A stretch of 64,000 bases of DNA, from positions 78,501 through 142,500 of the forward strand of contig RPFO01001074.1 in the NCBI GenBank assembly GCA_009746045.1. The letters are read 5' to 3'. Both the position numbers and the translations under genes were made by a program. The notes under the pieces were generated by a model that worked only from the letters and a program-made list of their open reading frames with translations, was not told the origin of the DNA and searched no databases. This stretch comes from Mesostigma viride. Taxonomy: Eukaryota; Streptophyta; Mesostigmatophyceae; Mesostigmatales; Mesostigmataceae. Shown here piece after piece: positions 10,839 to 20,732 of the stretch (positions are counted from its first letter, which is position 1; each line of letters opens with the position of its first letter).

Positions 10839-11293
10839 AGTTAGATGAGATGCTTAGGCTGACACACGGATTTCCGGCCTGCGCGCCGAGTATTGCCTAC
10901 CGCGGCTGAGCGGGACACCTCAGTACAGTACGGCAGGGTGTACGGTACTGAGGTGTCATGTGGACCGATGTGCGGTTAGTGCCAGACTGTTCCTAGGTGC
11001 TAGCTCGACCCGCCAGGTCCGGTGTAGCCGGGCCTGACGGGCCGAGTCTTAGCTGGATGCTAGTGACGTGGTCGCATGGCATTGCAGTGTACACTTGTCC
11101 ACTGGTCGTGTGCTGCAGGTAGCACCGCCATAGGCATATAGGCGTAGCACTGGGGAGTGCCACAGCACCCGAGTCTGCCCAGTTCCATTCTGAGCCCTCA
11201 GCTTTCATCTCTCTCTCATTGTATTATTGTAATACAATCATCATTCGCTCTCAGCTTTCGCAGTTGTTCGTCGTCCCTAGTCTCCATCCAACT
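10839..11293 (+). repeat. 3' LTR of the copia-like element
   Basis: 455 bp, apparently identical to the 5' LTR, with the same AGTT...AACT ends, and followed by the second CCTCC target copy. Confidence 0.93.
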
Positions 11294-11579
11294 CCTCCTG
11301 GTTTGTCTGTAATATGGAGGCAGATGGTACGCAAGGACAGTTGCAAGGACAGTCTGATGGCAAGAAGTGATGAAGGAGACCACCCCCTAGTCTGTGGGGG
11401 CTCCGCGTGTGACCGCGTATATGGCATTCATAGCGATTCGGGCCGTGGACCCGTGGTGCCCACAACCCTGTAACTATAGACCTAGCCCGGCACATCATCC
11501 ACTCCTGATCCCATGTTCCCCTCCCACTGAGGACTTATGCTCACGTGACGCAGTCACGTGTCTATTAATTAATTAATTA
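11294..11579 (+). repeat. Dispersed repeat copy 1, right part
   Basis: Continues the repeat begun at 2722 and matches 13083-13345. It contains the near-perfect palindrome CACGTGAC-GCA-GTCACGTG (about 11543-11561) followed by a TTAATTAATTAATTAAT tail, the layout expected of a retroposed (LINE/SINE-like) 3' end. Confidence 0.75.
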
Positions 11580-11639
11580 ATCCCCTCCAACATGCCTGCC
11601 CCCCCTCCGCCTCTTAGACGACACCGAGGTCAACTACCC

Positions 11640-12048
11640 TACTTCAGGCCGCTTCAAGCTGCTCGGCAGTTGGCTTCCCAAGTTACCGCGAGTACGACCT
11701 GACGACACGGATCGGCATGGCGTGGGTGCAACTCCATGACCATGCACGGCCGCTGGTGGAGCAACCCCGCCCTACCCCGGATCGTCAAGCGTGACCTCTT
11801 CAAGGTCGTCCTTCTGCATGACGATCCTGACCTACGGCGCCGAGACCTGGACACTGACGCAGGAGCTGGAGCAACGACTCGACGGCAACGTCACCAAGAT
11901 GCTGCGCAAGGCCCTTAACACTGATCCTCTTTGGTTTGCACATTAGTAATGAAGATTTGTACGCTGATTTGCCCTATGTTTCCCACATTTTTAGGCACAG
12001 GCGCCTGGGCCTAGCCGGGCACCTGGCCCGCACACGGATCAGGTAGAC
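11640..12048 (+). pseudogene. LINE reverse-transcriptase C-terminal remnant (plus strand)
   Basis: Across at least two frame changes the sequence reads VKRDLFKVVLL, then MTILTYGAETWTLTQELEQR and KMLRKAL, then after TAG-TAA stops in another frame NEDLYADLPYVSHIFRHRRL and GLAGHLAR, ending in TAG. This is the post-polymerase segment of LINE ORF2 proteins (L[LT]YGxExWTL ... RRLxxxGHxxR). It is 5'-truncated, as is typical of LINE insertions. TAAG microsatellite copies at 12113-12126 lie downstream and may be its tail. Confidence 0.7.
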
Positions 12049-12241
12049 ACATCAGATAGACTAGCTGGCACCAAGCCCGCCCAGCCTGGGTGTTATGTCC
12101 TCACCTGGTGAGTAAGTAAGTAAGTACTTGCGTGTCATGCGCAAAGGCATGCCACGGAGTACTATGCTAATCTCATTAGAAAAAATATTTACACAAAAGT
12201 TTAAACAAATGTCGTCTGCATCATTCCCCAACCATTAAGCA

Positions 12242-13015
12242 CTAGATGGGGCTGTAATCCTCATCCGAGCTGTCCTCTACTGTAATGGCAGACGAGGCGG
12301 TAGTGTAGCGGCTATCATCAGGGCCAATAACCTCCACCAGCGGACTTCTACCCTGGCTAGCAACGGGCCGCCGGGCCCGTGGGGAGAAAACAGGAGCATA
12401 CCCCTCAGGAAGGTGCTTATCGCAGACGGGCAGCCCATTTCTCCTCGTCAATCATGCGGGCGCGGAGTACGGATAGTCCCAGAAGCCCTGCATCTTCAAG
12501 CAGTTGTGTCACATAGGTCCGGGTCGCGCCGCGCCGGTGCCGGGCGCGCACAAGTTTGCCAGTGGGTTGCGATGGGACAAGGGGACCCTGCCATAGGAGG
12601 AGGTGTCTACCTGGTTGGCCCGTCTTAAGCCCCCCGGCAGGGCCCACATCGGTATTCACCTGGTCTGTGCGGGCAAGATGGCTGGCAAAGAGGAGGCGGC
12701 GGTGTCGGATGGTATGGGTGACAAGAGGGAGCTCGCAGTAGAGCTCGGCCCGGGTGTGGCGTTCTTGGTAGCGGACGCCGAGGATATGACGGAGCATTCT
12801 AGTGACGGTGCCGTCAAGCTGCTTGCTCAGCGCCTGGTCCAGGGTCCACTCCTCGCAGCCGTAAAGGAGGATGCTGAGGACAAGGGCCTTGAACAGAACG
12901 CGCTTGCGTCGCTCACTCAGGTAGCGGCAGGTCCAGAACCTGTCGAGGCGGCAGAGGGCCGCCCAGGCCTCACCTGGCGTGCCCCAGGCCGCGCGCGGCG
13001 GGGCCGCCACCCGTA
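12242..13015 (-). pseudogene. LINE reverse-transcriptase C-terminal remnant (minus strand)
   Basis: On the minus strand the reading gives RLDRFWTCRYLSERRKR, VLFKALVLSILLYGCEEW, TRMLRHILGVRY and RHRRLLFASHLAR. After a frame change near 12420-12450 it ends in an acidic tail (VEDSSDEDYSPI) at 12242. These are the same family motifs as the plus-strand remnant at 11640-12048, so the two form a head-to-head pair of related but diverged copies. The 5' part, including the catalytic RT core, is missing. The acidic C-terminus is intact and better preserved than in the plus copy. Confidence 0.75.
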
Positions 13016-13345
13016 GACTTTTCGTGATAGACTCGGCATGGACATGTGCTACCCTAGACGTGACGGGCTCACACCCGGGCAGCCTCCTGGTTTGTCTGTA
13101 ATATGGAGGCAGATTGTACACAAGGATAGATGGCAAGTAGTGATGAAGGAGACCACCCCCAAGTCTGTGGGGGCTCCGCGTGTGACCGCGTATGGCATTC
13201 ATAGCGATTCGGGCCGTGGTGCCCACAACCCTGTAACTAGGACCTAGATATAGCTTACATCATCCATTCCATCCCATGTCCCCCTCCCCCTGAGGACTTA
13301 CGCTCACGTGACGCAGTCACGTGTTAATTAATTAATTGATTAATT
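13016..13345 (+). repeat. Dispersed repeat copy 2 (uninterrupted)
   Basis: Closely matches 2722-2793 joined to 11294-11579. It contains GCAGCCTCCTGGTTTGTCTG, the empty-site equivalent of the copia insertion, and the same CACGTGAC-GCA-GTCACGTG palindrome with a TTAATTAATTAATTGATT tail. A second, shorter variant of the palindrome plus tail (CACGTAACGCTGTTACGTG) follows at about 13380-13398. Confidence 0.75.
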
Positions 13346-13399
13346 AACTAATTGCCTGAACGTACTGAGGACTTATGCTCACGTAACGCTGTTACGTGT

Positions 13400-14008
13400 T
13401 AATGAATTAATGAAGAACCTCAACGAGTACATTAGTTAATTACTTCTAGAAAATTAAGGGCCTCCAAAAGAGACGACGTAAAACGACACATTTTTTAATT
13501 TTGGATGGCTTGCCGAGACTGTCGAGGCACCTTCGTCGTATGCAACCATTCATTAACACGCGAGCAAAAATCCTCAATGAAATGGAAATGGAATGGAATG
13601 GGTGTCTATCTAGCCTCTGATTGCAGGTTTGCGGGCGCTAAAGCCCGAATCACTACTTTGGTGGCCCAAAGCTGCCTCCAGATCACAGATAAGCCGGGAG
13701 GCTACCGGGGCGGGACCCCGTTCTTCCCAGGATAGCACACGATAGCACATGTCCACGTACGCCGAGCCATGCAATCATTGTCCAGGTCCATAACCAGGAT
13801 GCAGACCCTGGTATGCGATGTGTGCTGCCTCCGCAGTGGGTACAACTACTTACAGCCGCCACTTATGACAGGACCGTGGCTTCATACCCAGAGCACCTTC
13901 GAGCAAGTCATGGAGGACGCTTCTCACATATGGGAGCCAAAAACAGAGAAAACTTAACTGTTGTTGGGAAAACCTAACTGTGTAGAACCACCATGATCTA
14001 TTTCACTC
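13400..14008. other. Intergenic, 3' side of the SET gene
   Basis: No gene seen. On the minus strand TGTAA lies at 13854-13850, about 155 bases after the SET-gene stop. TGTAA is the usual chlorophyte polyadenylation signal, so this is a plausible 3' end. Confidence 0.4.
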
Positions 14009-14374
14009 TCATTTGCTTTTGGACTGGATGCCACGGATGGCTGCTTGCAAGATTTTCTTTTTCTCAATCCTGTAGCTCACAGCAAGGCGCATTGCAGTGG
14101 ACAAATCCCTGTCGTTCCCCTTGCTTGCATTTCCCCGCATCCCATCCAGTGCCTTGAATTTGGCTTCATCCTCCTCGAGGGATGTCCCCAAACTTTGCAG
14201 CTCCTCTTCCAAAATCCGCAGCAAAATGCTACTCAGCTGTGCAGCTAGCGCAGGTGAGGACGCATCCGCAAATCCAGCTATTCCTTTGGCACGCGCTTCT
14301 TCTTTCGGCGCCGTGAGAAAAGCAGCCACCTGGTATGCCTGTGCATTCAGTCCACCGCTAGGTGATATGATTGC
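14009..14374 (-). CDS. SET gene, last exon: Rubisco-LSMT substrate-binding domain
   Basis: The acceptor is CTACAG directly before 14374, and the phase is 0. It encodes 121 residues plus stop, helical, with the family's TSLEEDEAKF and closing RIEKKKIL motifs. Confidence 0.7.
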   Translation of the reverse strand, partial: AIISPSGGLNAQAYQVAAFLTAPKEEARAKGIAGFADASSPALAAQLSSILLRILEEELQSLGTSLEEDEAKFKALDGMRGNASKGNDRDLSTAMRLAVSYRIEKKKILQAAIRGIQSKSK

Positions 14375-17300
14375 CTGTAGAGGTACCGAACCATGTATAC
14401 AGGAAGGGCACTCAACACAGCGTGACGCAGCAATCTTGGTCAGTAACAAGTTATAAACAAGTAGCTCGCATTTCACAATCGACCTCGATAATCCAACGTT
14501 TGCATGTGCCACACTCTGCAAGGGTCAGGTGTCTGCTTCTGAACCTTTTACAGGCTATGAAACATAAACAATCTTAACGACCGGCAAAAATTGCAGTAGT
14601 CATAATGTAGAATTAAGAAATGCTACCCAAGCTTTCCCTGCCATGTCTAGAAACCAAAGCGAGCAGAATCCTGAGCCCAGGAGCCTGCCGAATGCTCATG
14701 GAGAAGTCCACAACCTGCTTGAAGGTTTGACAACGTTGGCCAACTCAACTTTACCTAGCATATCTCCAGCACAACTGAGCAAAGCTACTTTAAATGTCCA
14801 AACTTTTTAAGCCTAAAACCCTAAACTGAGCATATTGGCCCCTCCACGGACTGGTCAGAACTCCCAGTCATGGTCTTGCTTGACTGTGTTCTAAAACAAT
14901 GCTTGGTGGACACCGTCAATGGAACATGACGCAGGAACTGGCATTAAAAATAGCTGTCCCTTGCCACCTGTGCTACATGCACCATGCAGTTGACCCCGCG
15001 CTGCACGTAGTCATGCGCAGGACAGAGCACATTTGCAGCTTGCTCTATATGGCATCGCCCTGCCTCTGCAGAAGACAGCATCACAGCATGCATCAATGCG
15101 CACGGTGACCCCCTCGCGTCTGCATCCAGTGCCTAGCTCGTTTCATACTCAGTTTGGGACCGCCATCCAGACATTGTTTACCTCACTTTGCCGTAGGATC
15201 TGTGCTGGGATGAGAGGATGTTCCTCGTTTAGGATGCCATGTTTTCCTTATAAAGGGCCTCTGAAAGACGCTATGAAAGCAGCATTATAAACTCTCCCAC
15301 AACTGCCCCCATGCCTCCTTGGCTTGGCTCATACGCAAATAATACAGAGATCTAGAGGCACGTCTGCATCAGTGTCTCGTAATGGTTGTGTCACACCCCA
15401 TGCATGTTGGCCATGAGACCTGCAGTGGCCATGAGACCTGCTCGGGCATTGAAGGGTTGTTAACTACAGTCATTCCTGCGTTAAGTTACGATCGCCGCCA
15501 AAATCTGGACGTCGTAACTTAATGCGGGAACGTAACTTAATGCGGGTAGGTGACTTTAGTGGTAGAACTAGGCTAGCAGCCCACCCCCGCCTCCTCTGAC
15601 GGACTTCTACACGGCAATCGACAGCTCTCGTCAAGCCCGATCCAGCTGCAGCATCGAAGTCACCCGAAGTCTATTTTTCCGGCCAGATATTTACGGAAAG
15701 GTGGGCGCTGAGGTTTACGCCGCCAAAATCTTGGCATCGTGACTTAAAGCGGGAACGTAACCTTAAGAATTGTAACTTAACGCGGGAATGACTGTACCTG
15801 TCTCTAAACCACATTTGCGAGCAAGGCTTAAAGGTGCCAGAACCTGCTTCATGGCCTCCCAAAATAGTAAGTGCGACCAACTTTTAAATCGATGAGCCAA
15901 AGCAGCTGATAGGGAACCATAGATCCATATCGGTAGCCAAAGCAGCTGATAGGGAACCATATCTCCATATTGGTAGCCAAAGCAGCCGATAGGGAACCAT
16001 AGATCCATATCGGTAGCCAAAGCAGCTGATAGGGAACCATAGCTCCATATCGGTAGCCAAAGCAGCTGATAGGGAACCATAGATCCATATCGGTAGCCAA
16101 AGCAGCCGATAGGGAACCATCGCTCCATATCGGTAGCCAAAGCAGCTGATAGGGAACCATAGCTCCATATCGGTAGCCAAAGCAGCCGGTTGGTAGAAAT
16201 AGCTCCTAACGACTTCCTGCGCCTATGCTCATGACCGCATCAACGTAACCGACGCAACGCCTCTGGTATTTCCAGAAAGTAACCTTGCCTTGCTCTCCCT
16301 CAAGGCCTTGCCTTGCTCTGCCTCAGGCCTTGCCTTGCTCTGCCTCAGGCCTTGCATTGCTCTGCCTCAGACCTTGCATTGCTCTGCCTCAGGCCTTGCC
16401 TTGCTCTGCCTCAGCCCTTGCCTTGCTCTGTTCAGACCTTGCCTTGCTCTGCCTCAGGCCTTGCCTTGCTCTGCCTCAGGCCTTGCCATGCTCTGCCTCA
16501 GGCCCTGCCATGCTCTGCCTCAGGCCTTGCATTGCTCTGCGTCAGGCCTTGCCTTGCTCTGCCTCAGCCCTTGCATTGCTCTGCCTCAGGCCTTGCATTG
16601 CTCTGCCTCAGGCCGTGCCATGCTCTGCCTCAGGCCTTGCCTCGCCCTGTCTCAGGCCTTGCCTTGCTCTGCCTCAGCCCTTGCCATGCTCTGCCTCAGG
16701 CCTTGCCTCGCTCTGCCTCAGGCCGTGCCTTGCTCTGCCTCAGGCCTTGCCTCGCTCTGCCTCAGGCCTTGCATTGCTCTGCCTCAGGCCATGCCTTGCT
16801 CTGCCTCAGGCCATGCCTTGCTCTGCCTCAGGCCTTGCCTTGCTCTACCTCAGGCCTTGCATTGCTCCGCCTCAGCCCTTGCCTTGCTCTGCCTTAGGCC
16901 TTTCAGGGCTCTGCCTAGAGCCACTGGCAGACGTGAGATCAAGTGCACGGGGGAAAGTCCCCAGGCAGATTCGGCGGTGCCCTTTGATCGATGCACGCCA
17001 CGCTGCCGTGTTCCTCACCACCCTCGAAGCCAGAGGTTACCCGGGATAAACCGCTAGCCGACCGTGTGCATGGATGCGCCGCTGGCCAACCGTGCCGCGT
17101 GAGCAGTGCTGGAGGTAGCTAAAGTGATGCATCAAAAGCCATTGTGCCTTTGCGACTGTTTAGGGCACAGCCTCAGGCACCTGCCCTGCACCGCGCTGCA
17201 TGGCGGGAAGCTGGGAGGTTGTGGAGGGCAGCAAAGGCTATGGCCCACTGCCCTGAAACCGTGCCGGGGGCTGCCACCTGCCCTGCTGCCCTGCATGCCT

Positions 17301-20093
17301 ACGAGACACCATGCCCATGTACCCACTGTCATTGTGTGCTCGTGGGGGCTCCCTGTGGATGAGCATGTGCCCACCTGTGGTGCCCCCCTTGCATTCCCAC
17401 CTGTGGTGCCCCCCTTGCATTCTCACCTTGGCATCCCCCCTGTGGTTGAGCATGTCGATCATTGGGCAGATGACGTAGTTGGTGATCTCGCGCGACAGCA
17501 GCAGGTCGTAGATCAGGTTGAAGCCAATGGCTGCAATCGCGCCCGTCAGCGCCTGGCGCCCAACGCCATCCACACAAGCAGGGGGACATGCCAAGCTCAC
17601 TGGTTACACCAAGTTGGCAACAGCCACTTGCATACATGGCTGCTGCGTACTGCACCAGCTTGCACTCGCGTCAACATCCGGCCCCAGGTGTGCAACAGGC
17701 AATTCCCATGGTGAGGAGTACCGCATGGAAATAACTTGCACACAAAGCAGGAGTAACGTGATGACGGGCTGCCCTCGCCATGCAACAATGGACGTTCTTA
17801 GGACCTGACACGAGGAAGCAAGTCGGACAATGCAGCAATAAGGGACGAGCACATCACTTTCAAAACCCACAGACACCAAGTAGTTTGGCAACCATCCTTT
17901 CAGCAGCCCCTAATCTTTCCCCCCAAACAAAACCAGGTTGCATCCCTGCGGCGCACCTGCACGGGCTCCCCCAGGTCGAGCAGCACGTAGGTGGCACTCA
18001 GCGCACCGATGGTGGCCAGCGTGGTCAGCCGGCTCTTGAGCGAGCCGCCCACTGCTGGGCCGCTGAACGCGCGGCTGCGGGCCATCTCGAGCGCCCACGT
18101 CACCTCCCTGTCCGTCAGCGCAGACGCCAGCGGGCCCTTTGCTGCCACCTCGTCCCCGCGCACACCCCGCACCAGCTCATCCCATCGCGCGCGCTGCGCG
18201 TCCACCGCCGCGATGATGTGGCGGCACTGCAGCTCCGCCAGCTCCGACTTGGACCAGTGCAGGGGGGTGCTCAGCTCCCTGGGCAGAACCTGCTCCCACG
18301 CAAGCAAGCCCAGCGGCGTGGTGTGGGTAAACCGTCCCCAGTGGCCATCCTCATCAGCAACAACGACAGAAGAGAGCTGCCCTACATAGGTCAGCGCGAG
18401 ATGTGGGAGCTGCGACACATACCTTGGCAAGGCAGCATGCGGGTAGGTTCCACGCCGGCTGTAGGAGGTGTGTAGTTCAGCTACTATAAGCCCAGAGGAG
18501 GCGTCGGTCCAGGGCAGGTGGCAGCCATGTGGTGTGAGCTAAAAGAAGCAAGGTCAATAAAGCACCATGCCCTGCTGGGCATTGCAGTCAATATCGCAGG
18601 GATGTCCCTTGAACAGCTGCAAATTGCAAAGTAAGTGGAACAGATACAACCTGGGTTTCATCATGCCGCGTTCCGGGTAGCATGCAATGCCCAGCCAGCC
18701 CACTTGCTGGAACGCACGCCGCCAGCCCTCCACAAAGCAAAGCCACCTTTGCGAGGCGGAGCGGCCGTGATTGCGCGTAGGGGTTTCCTCACCAACTGAC
18801 AACGTCACCTGGCCAGGAAAAAATTTAGACAGCTGGGGAAACGCACAGTACCACAGGCTCGCCCGGCGTGCTGTCCTTTGTGTGCCCCCCTCACCTCCAC
18901 CCACGGCGTACGGTCAGGTGTGGCTGCGCCCTCCCCCACCGTGCGCACATGCTTTGCGTGCAGCAGCAGCAGGGCCAGCCGCATGGCCCACTCGCTGCGT
19001 GCCCACAGCGCGTCCGACACCACGCCGCGCAGCGCGGGCGGCAGCTTCTGGGTGGCGGTTACCTCCAGCGCCTGCCCTCGGGGCACGGTCATCAGGAGCT
19101 CGTCGATCACCAGCTTGTCCGTGGTCATCACGCCGCGCACGCCTGGGCCACCGCACCGAAACGCAAGGCAAGGGAGACAAGTCCGCACGGGGCGTCGACC
19201 CGTCATGTGCACAGCCACACCTAAAAACCATAGCGGCGCATGGCGGCGCACATGCCCCGTCATTCTCGTACTCACACAGCCCACATGCTGGTTGCCCTGC
19301 CCATAGTCCATGGATCACAAGTGTACGTAAAGAAGGAGCCCCATGCCAGCCTGAGCAGTGATAACGACTCTTGCTGGGCGCATTTGCACCAGGATACCAT
19401 GCAGCTCATGTCCCGCACCGCCATTGAGGTTTGTTGCTAGCTGCATGCCCAAGGGTCCACCTGACAACTGCCGCCGCCTTGCCCCAGGGGGCATGCCTGA
19501 GGAGAGGGGCAGGGCGCTTCGCCATACCATGCATTTGTGAAAGGAAATGGTCGAGACACGTTGCGCTATAGGGAGCAAGTGTGGAAAGGGGAGGGGGGGG
19601 GGGGGGGGGGGGGGGGGGGAGCAAATGTGGGAGACGGGGACGGGGATACACAAGTGCATGGGAAAATTTTGCTTGTTTATCAGCGGGACAAGCGCATTAA
19701 CCACCACCTCATTCATCATCAACCCTCTTGAAACTATGATCATATATAGGAAAAAAATCAATTCAATCATGCAGGAATATCCACCATTCTTCCAGGACGA
19801 CAAAGCGTCAGCTCACCGGAAAATTCAGCCAGTTGCAGCCTTGGACTCTTGATGCCTACCGAGGCAGCCCATTTATTAAAGGATGCTGTTTTCTTATCTT
19901 TCACTTCTGTTCCCATGGCACATACGACTCCTTGTCGGTGGGAAAAAGGCACGCTGATTTTCCGTGGCCTTGCCGCCCGGTGAAGCAAGGGCGAAGAAGC
20001 AAAAAAGCGTGGGTGCCGCCCATCCTTTTCAACCGCAAATTGCGTGGCCCTGCAAAGACCTTCCCAGGTTTGAGCACCGGTTAATGCAGCCAT
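14009..20093 (-). CDS. SET-domain protein-lysine methyltransferase (Rubisco LSMT/SETD3 type), multi-exon
   Basis: Exons recognised on the minus strand: 20093-19817, 19142-18895, 18289-17957, 17552-17427 and 14374-14009. Exon 1 starts at ATG 20093 (CC-ATG-G context) and ends in phase 1; exon 2 supplies the other two bases, rebuilding FSGVRGVMTTD, the SET opening. Exons 2 and 3 join as TPWVEVLPRELSTPLHW; exon 3 carries ALEMARSRAFSGP; exon 4 carries the cofactor-binding Asn-His motif (ICPMIDMLNHRGD). The last exon is the Rubisco-LSMT substrate-binding domain (SLEEDEAKFKAL ... RIEKKKILQAAI) with stop TGA at 14009. These enzymes transfer methyl groups from S-adenosylmethionine to Lys (or His) of target proteins. 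The Arg/Ser-containing first 60 residues could be a plastid transit peptide. The segment expected between DMLNH and the substrate-binding domain (ISYG...YGF) was not found, so the model is incomplete or the gene has lost an exon. Confidence 0.8.
15467..15794. mobile_element. Tc1/mariner (pogo/Tigger-like) MITE, 328 bp
   Basis: Terminal inverted repeats of about 23 bp with one mismatch (CAGTCATTCC[TC]GCGTTAAGTTAC), flanked by TA on both sides (15465-15466 and 15795-15796). There is no coding capacity. Subterminal direct repeats (GCCGCCAAAATC...GCGGGAACGTAAC at about 15494 and 15719) are present. TA target duplications and CAGT-starting TIRs fit non-autonomous pogo-type elements. It lies in the large SET-gene intron or gap. 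Confidence 0.8.
15895..16186 (+). repeat. 40-bp tandem repeat, about 7.3 copies
   Basis: Unit AGCCAAAGCAGCTGATAGGG followed by AACCATAGATCCATATCGGT, with few substitutions. It creates overlapping ORFs on the minus strand that have no other support. Confidence 0.95.
16285..16915 (+). repeat. 22-bp minisatellite, about 28 copies
   Basis: Unit GGCCTTGCCTTGCTCTGCCTCA with variants (CATTG, CTCGC, CCGTG). Because 22 is not a multiple of three and the unit lacks stops, all three plus frames stay open over the array; these are not genes. Confidence 0.95.
17427..17552 (-). CDS. SET gene, exon with the Asn-His (DMLNH) motif
   Basis: 126 nt, phase 0 at both ends, acceptor CCAG and donor GTGAGA. It encodes 42 residues ending GDAK. 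The Asn-His pair contacts S-adenosylmethionine in SET enzymes. Confidence 0.8.
17957..18289 (-). CDS. SET gene, exon 3 (SET insert region)
   Basis: 333 nt, phase 0. It begins VLPRELSTPLHW, which joins exon 2 to give a canonical LSMT-type sequence, and includes the WALEMARSRAF motif. Donor is GTGCGC. An alternative in-frame acceptor 87 bases upstream (exon from 18376) would insert 29 residues and breaks the family match. Confidence 0.75.
18895..19142 (-). CDS. SET gene, exon 2 (start of SET domain)
   Basis: 248 nt, acceptor CCCAG and donor GTGAGG. It encodes GVRGVMTTDKLVIDELL and LLMTVPRGQAL, the first strands of the SET fold, then a helix (EWAMRLALLLLHAK). Confidence 0.8.
19593..19619 (+). 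repeat. Uninterrupted G27 homopolymer
   Basis: A run of 27 G on the plus strand (C on the SET-gene sense strand) inside the first SET-gene intron. Length may be uncertain in assembly. Confidence 0.9.
19817..20093 (-). CDS. SET gene, exon 1 with putative transit peptide
   Basis: 92 codons plus one base, donor GTGAGC. The N-terminus is poor in acidic residues and rich in Arg, Ser and Ala, then SFNKWAASVG and LQLAEFSG lead into the SET domain. Plastid targeting is an inference. Confidence 0.7.
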
Positions 20094-20651
20094 GGCATTG
20101 GTTTATGCAACGGACACGAGCCTGCGCTAAACTCGTTTTTGCGATGTCGCGATTGCATACAGCAGGAGGTAATATAATAATTATCCAAAACATAATCCAC
20201 ATTCCTCGCCCAACGGAATACGTAAAACATTTTTTTTGCGAGGTTTTTTAAGGCTGCCGCACGTACGTGTCGGCGTTCGATGGGCCTGTCGAAGGTGAGT
20301 TAGGTGACGCGCGCGATTCGCGGGAAAGTCAATAAGAAAGTCAAGGTAAATGATGCGCCAAACAGTGACGTGAGTAGCCTCTGGCGTGTAGCAGACTAGC
20401 AGCTTGGTGTGTTGTCACTACATACCAGGAGTTAGCCATAACATGCAATTTAGTAATTAGTCCATCCTACGAATTAATTACCCATATTTACGCTATATGA
20501 TCATGGCGTTCCCCATTCAAATTAATTCGTACCCGAATGCGTGACATCCGGTTATTGAGAAATAAATACTGTGAGATGGCGCTCGACAGTTCTGTTTGAT
20601 AATAGTCTTTTCGCTCAAACAAGCATCCTCGTTGTTTTTTAGAGATATAAA
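20094..20651. promoter_or_regulatory. Shared intergenic region between two divergent genes
   Basis: 558 bases separate the start codons of the minus-strand SET gene and the plus-strand aminotransferase-like gene, so this must hold both promoters. It is more A/T-rich than its surroundings. A TATA-like GATATAAA lies only a few bases before the ATG at 20652, too close to act as a normal TATA box for that start. No other element can be named. Confidence 0.5.
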
Positions 20652-20732
20652 ATGGCTGCCAGCCAGCTTTGCATAAACGCATGGTCGGGACCCCGCTCGT
20701 TGAGCACGGCACTAATGTATTCCTGGGCGCAG
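20652..20732 (+). CDS. Fusion gene exon 1: start codon and P-loop
   Basis: ATG at 20652 in context AAAATGGC; 27 codons; donor GTACGG. The P-loop-like WSGPRSLSTAL begins at residue 11, as expected for the PAPS/phosphate-binding loop of sulfotransferase-like folds, so little if anything lies upstream. Confidence 0.9.

Larger units (their letters stand above)
2794..11293 (+). mobile_element. Ty1/copia-like LTR retrotransposon, 8.5 kb, very young
   Basis: Two 455-bp direct repeats (2794-3248 and 10839-11293) flank a gag-pol coding region, and I see no difference between them. The flanks carry a 5-bp target duplication CCTCC (2789-2793 and 11294-11298). Removing the element recreates the uninterrupted sequence seen at 13081-13100. 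A primer-binding-site candidate starting TGG follows the 5' LTR directly, and a purine-rich tract precedes the 3' LTR. Pol carries the copia-type RT box DIKRAFLKG and the RNase H ending HNAADALTK. The LTR ends are AGTT...AACT rather than TG...CA. The domain order is unusual (integrase before protease), and the frame is broken six times by apparent single-base losses. Confidence 0.95.

Noticed and set aside
16285-17057. Leu/Ala/Cys/Pro-rich repeat proteins in three frames
   Set aside because: 22-bp minisatellite with no stops; no flanking coding evidence.
18376-18430. Upstream in-frame extension of SET exon 3
   Set aside because: It is open and has an AG, but adds residues that break the family-like join PWVE/VLPREL; the acceptor before 18289 fits better.
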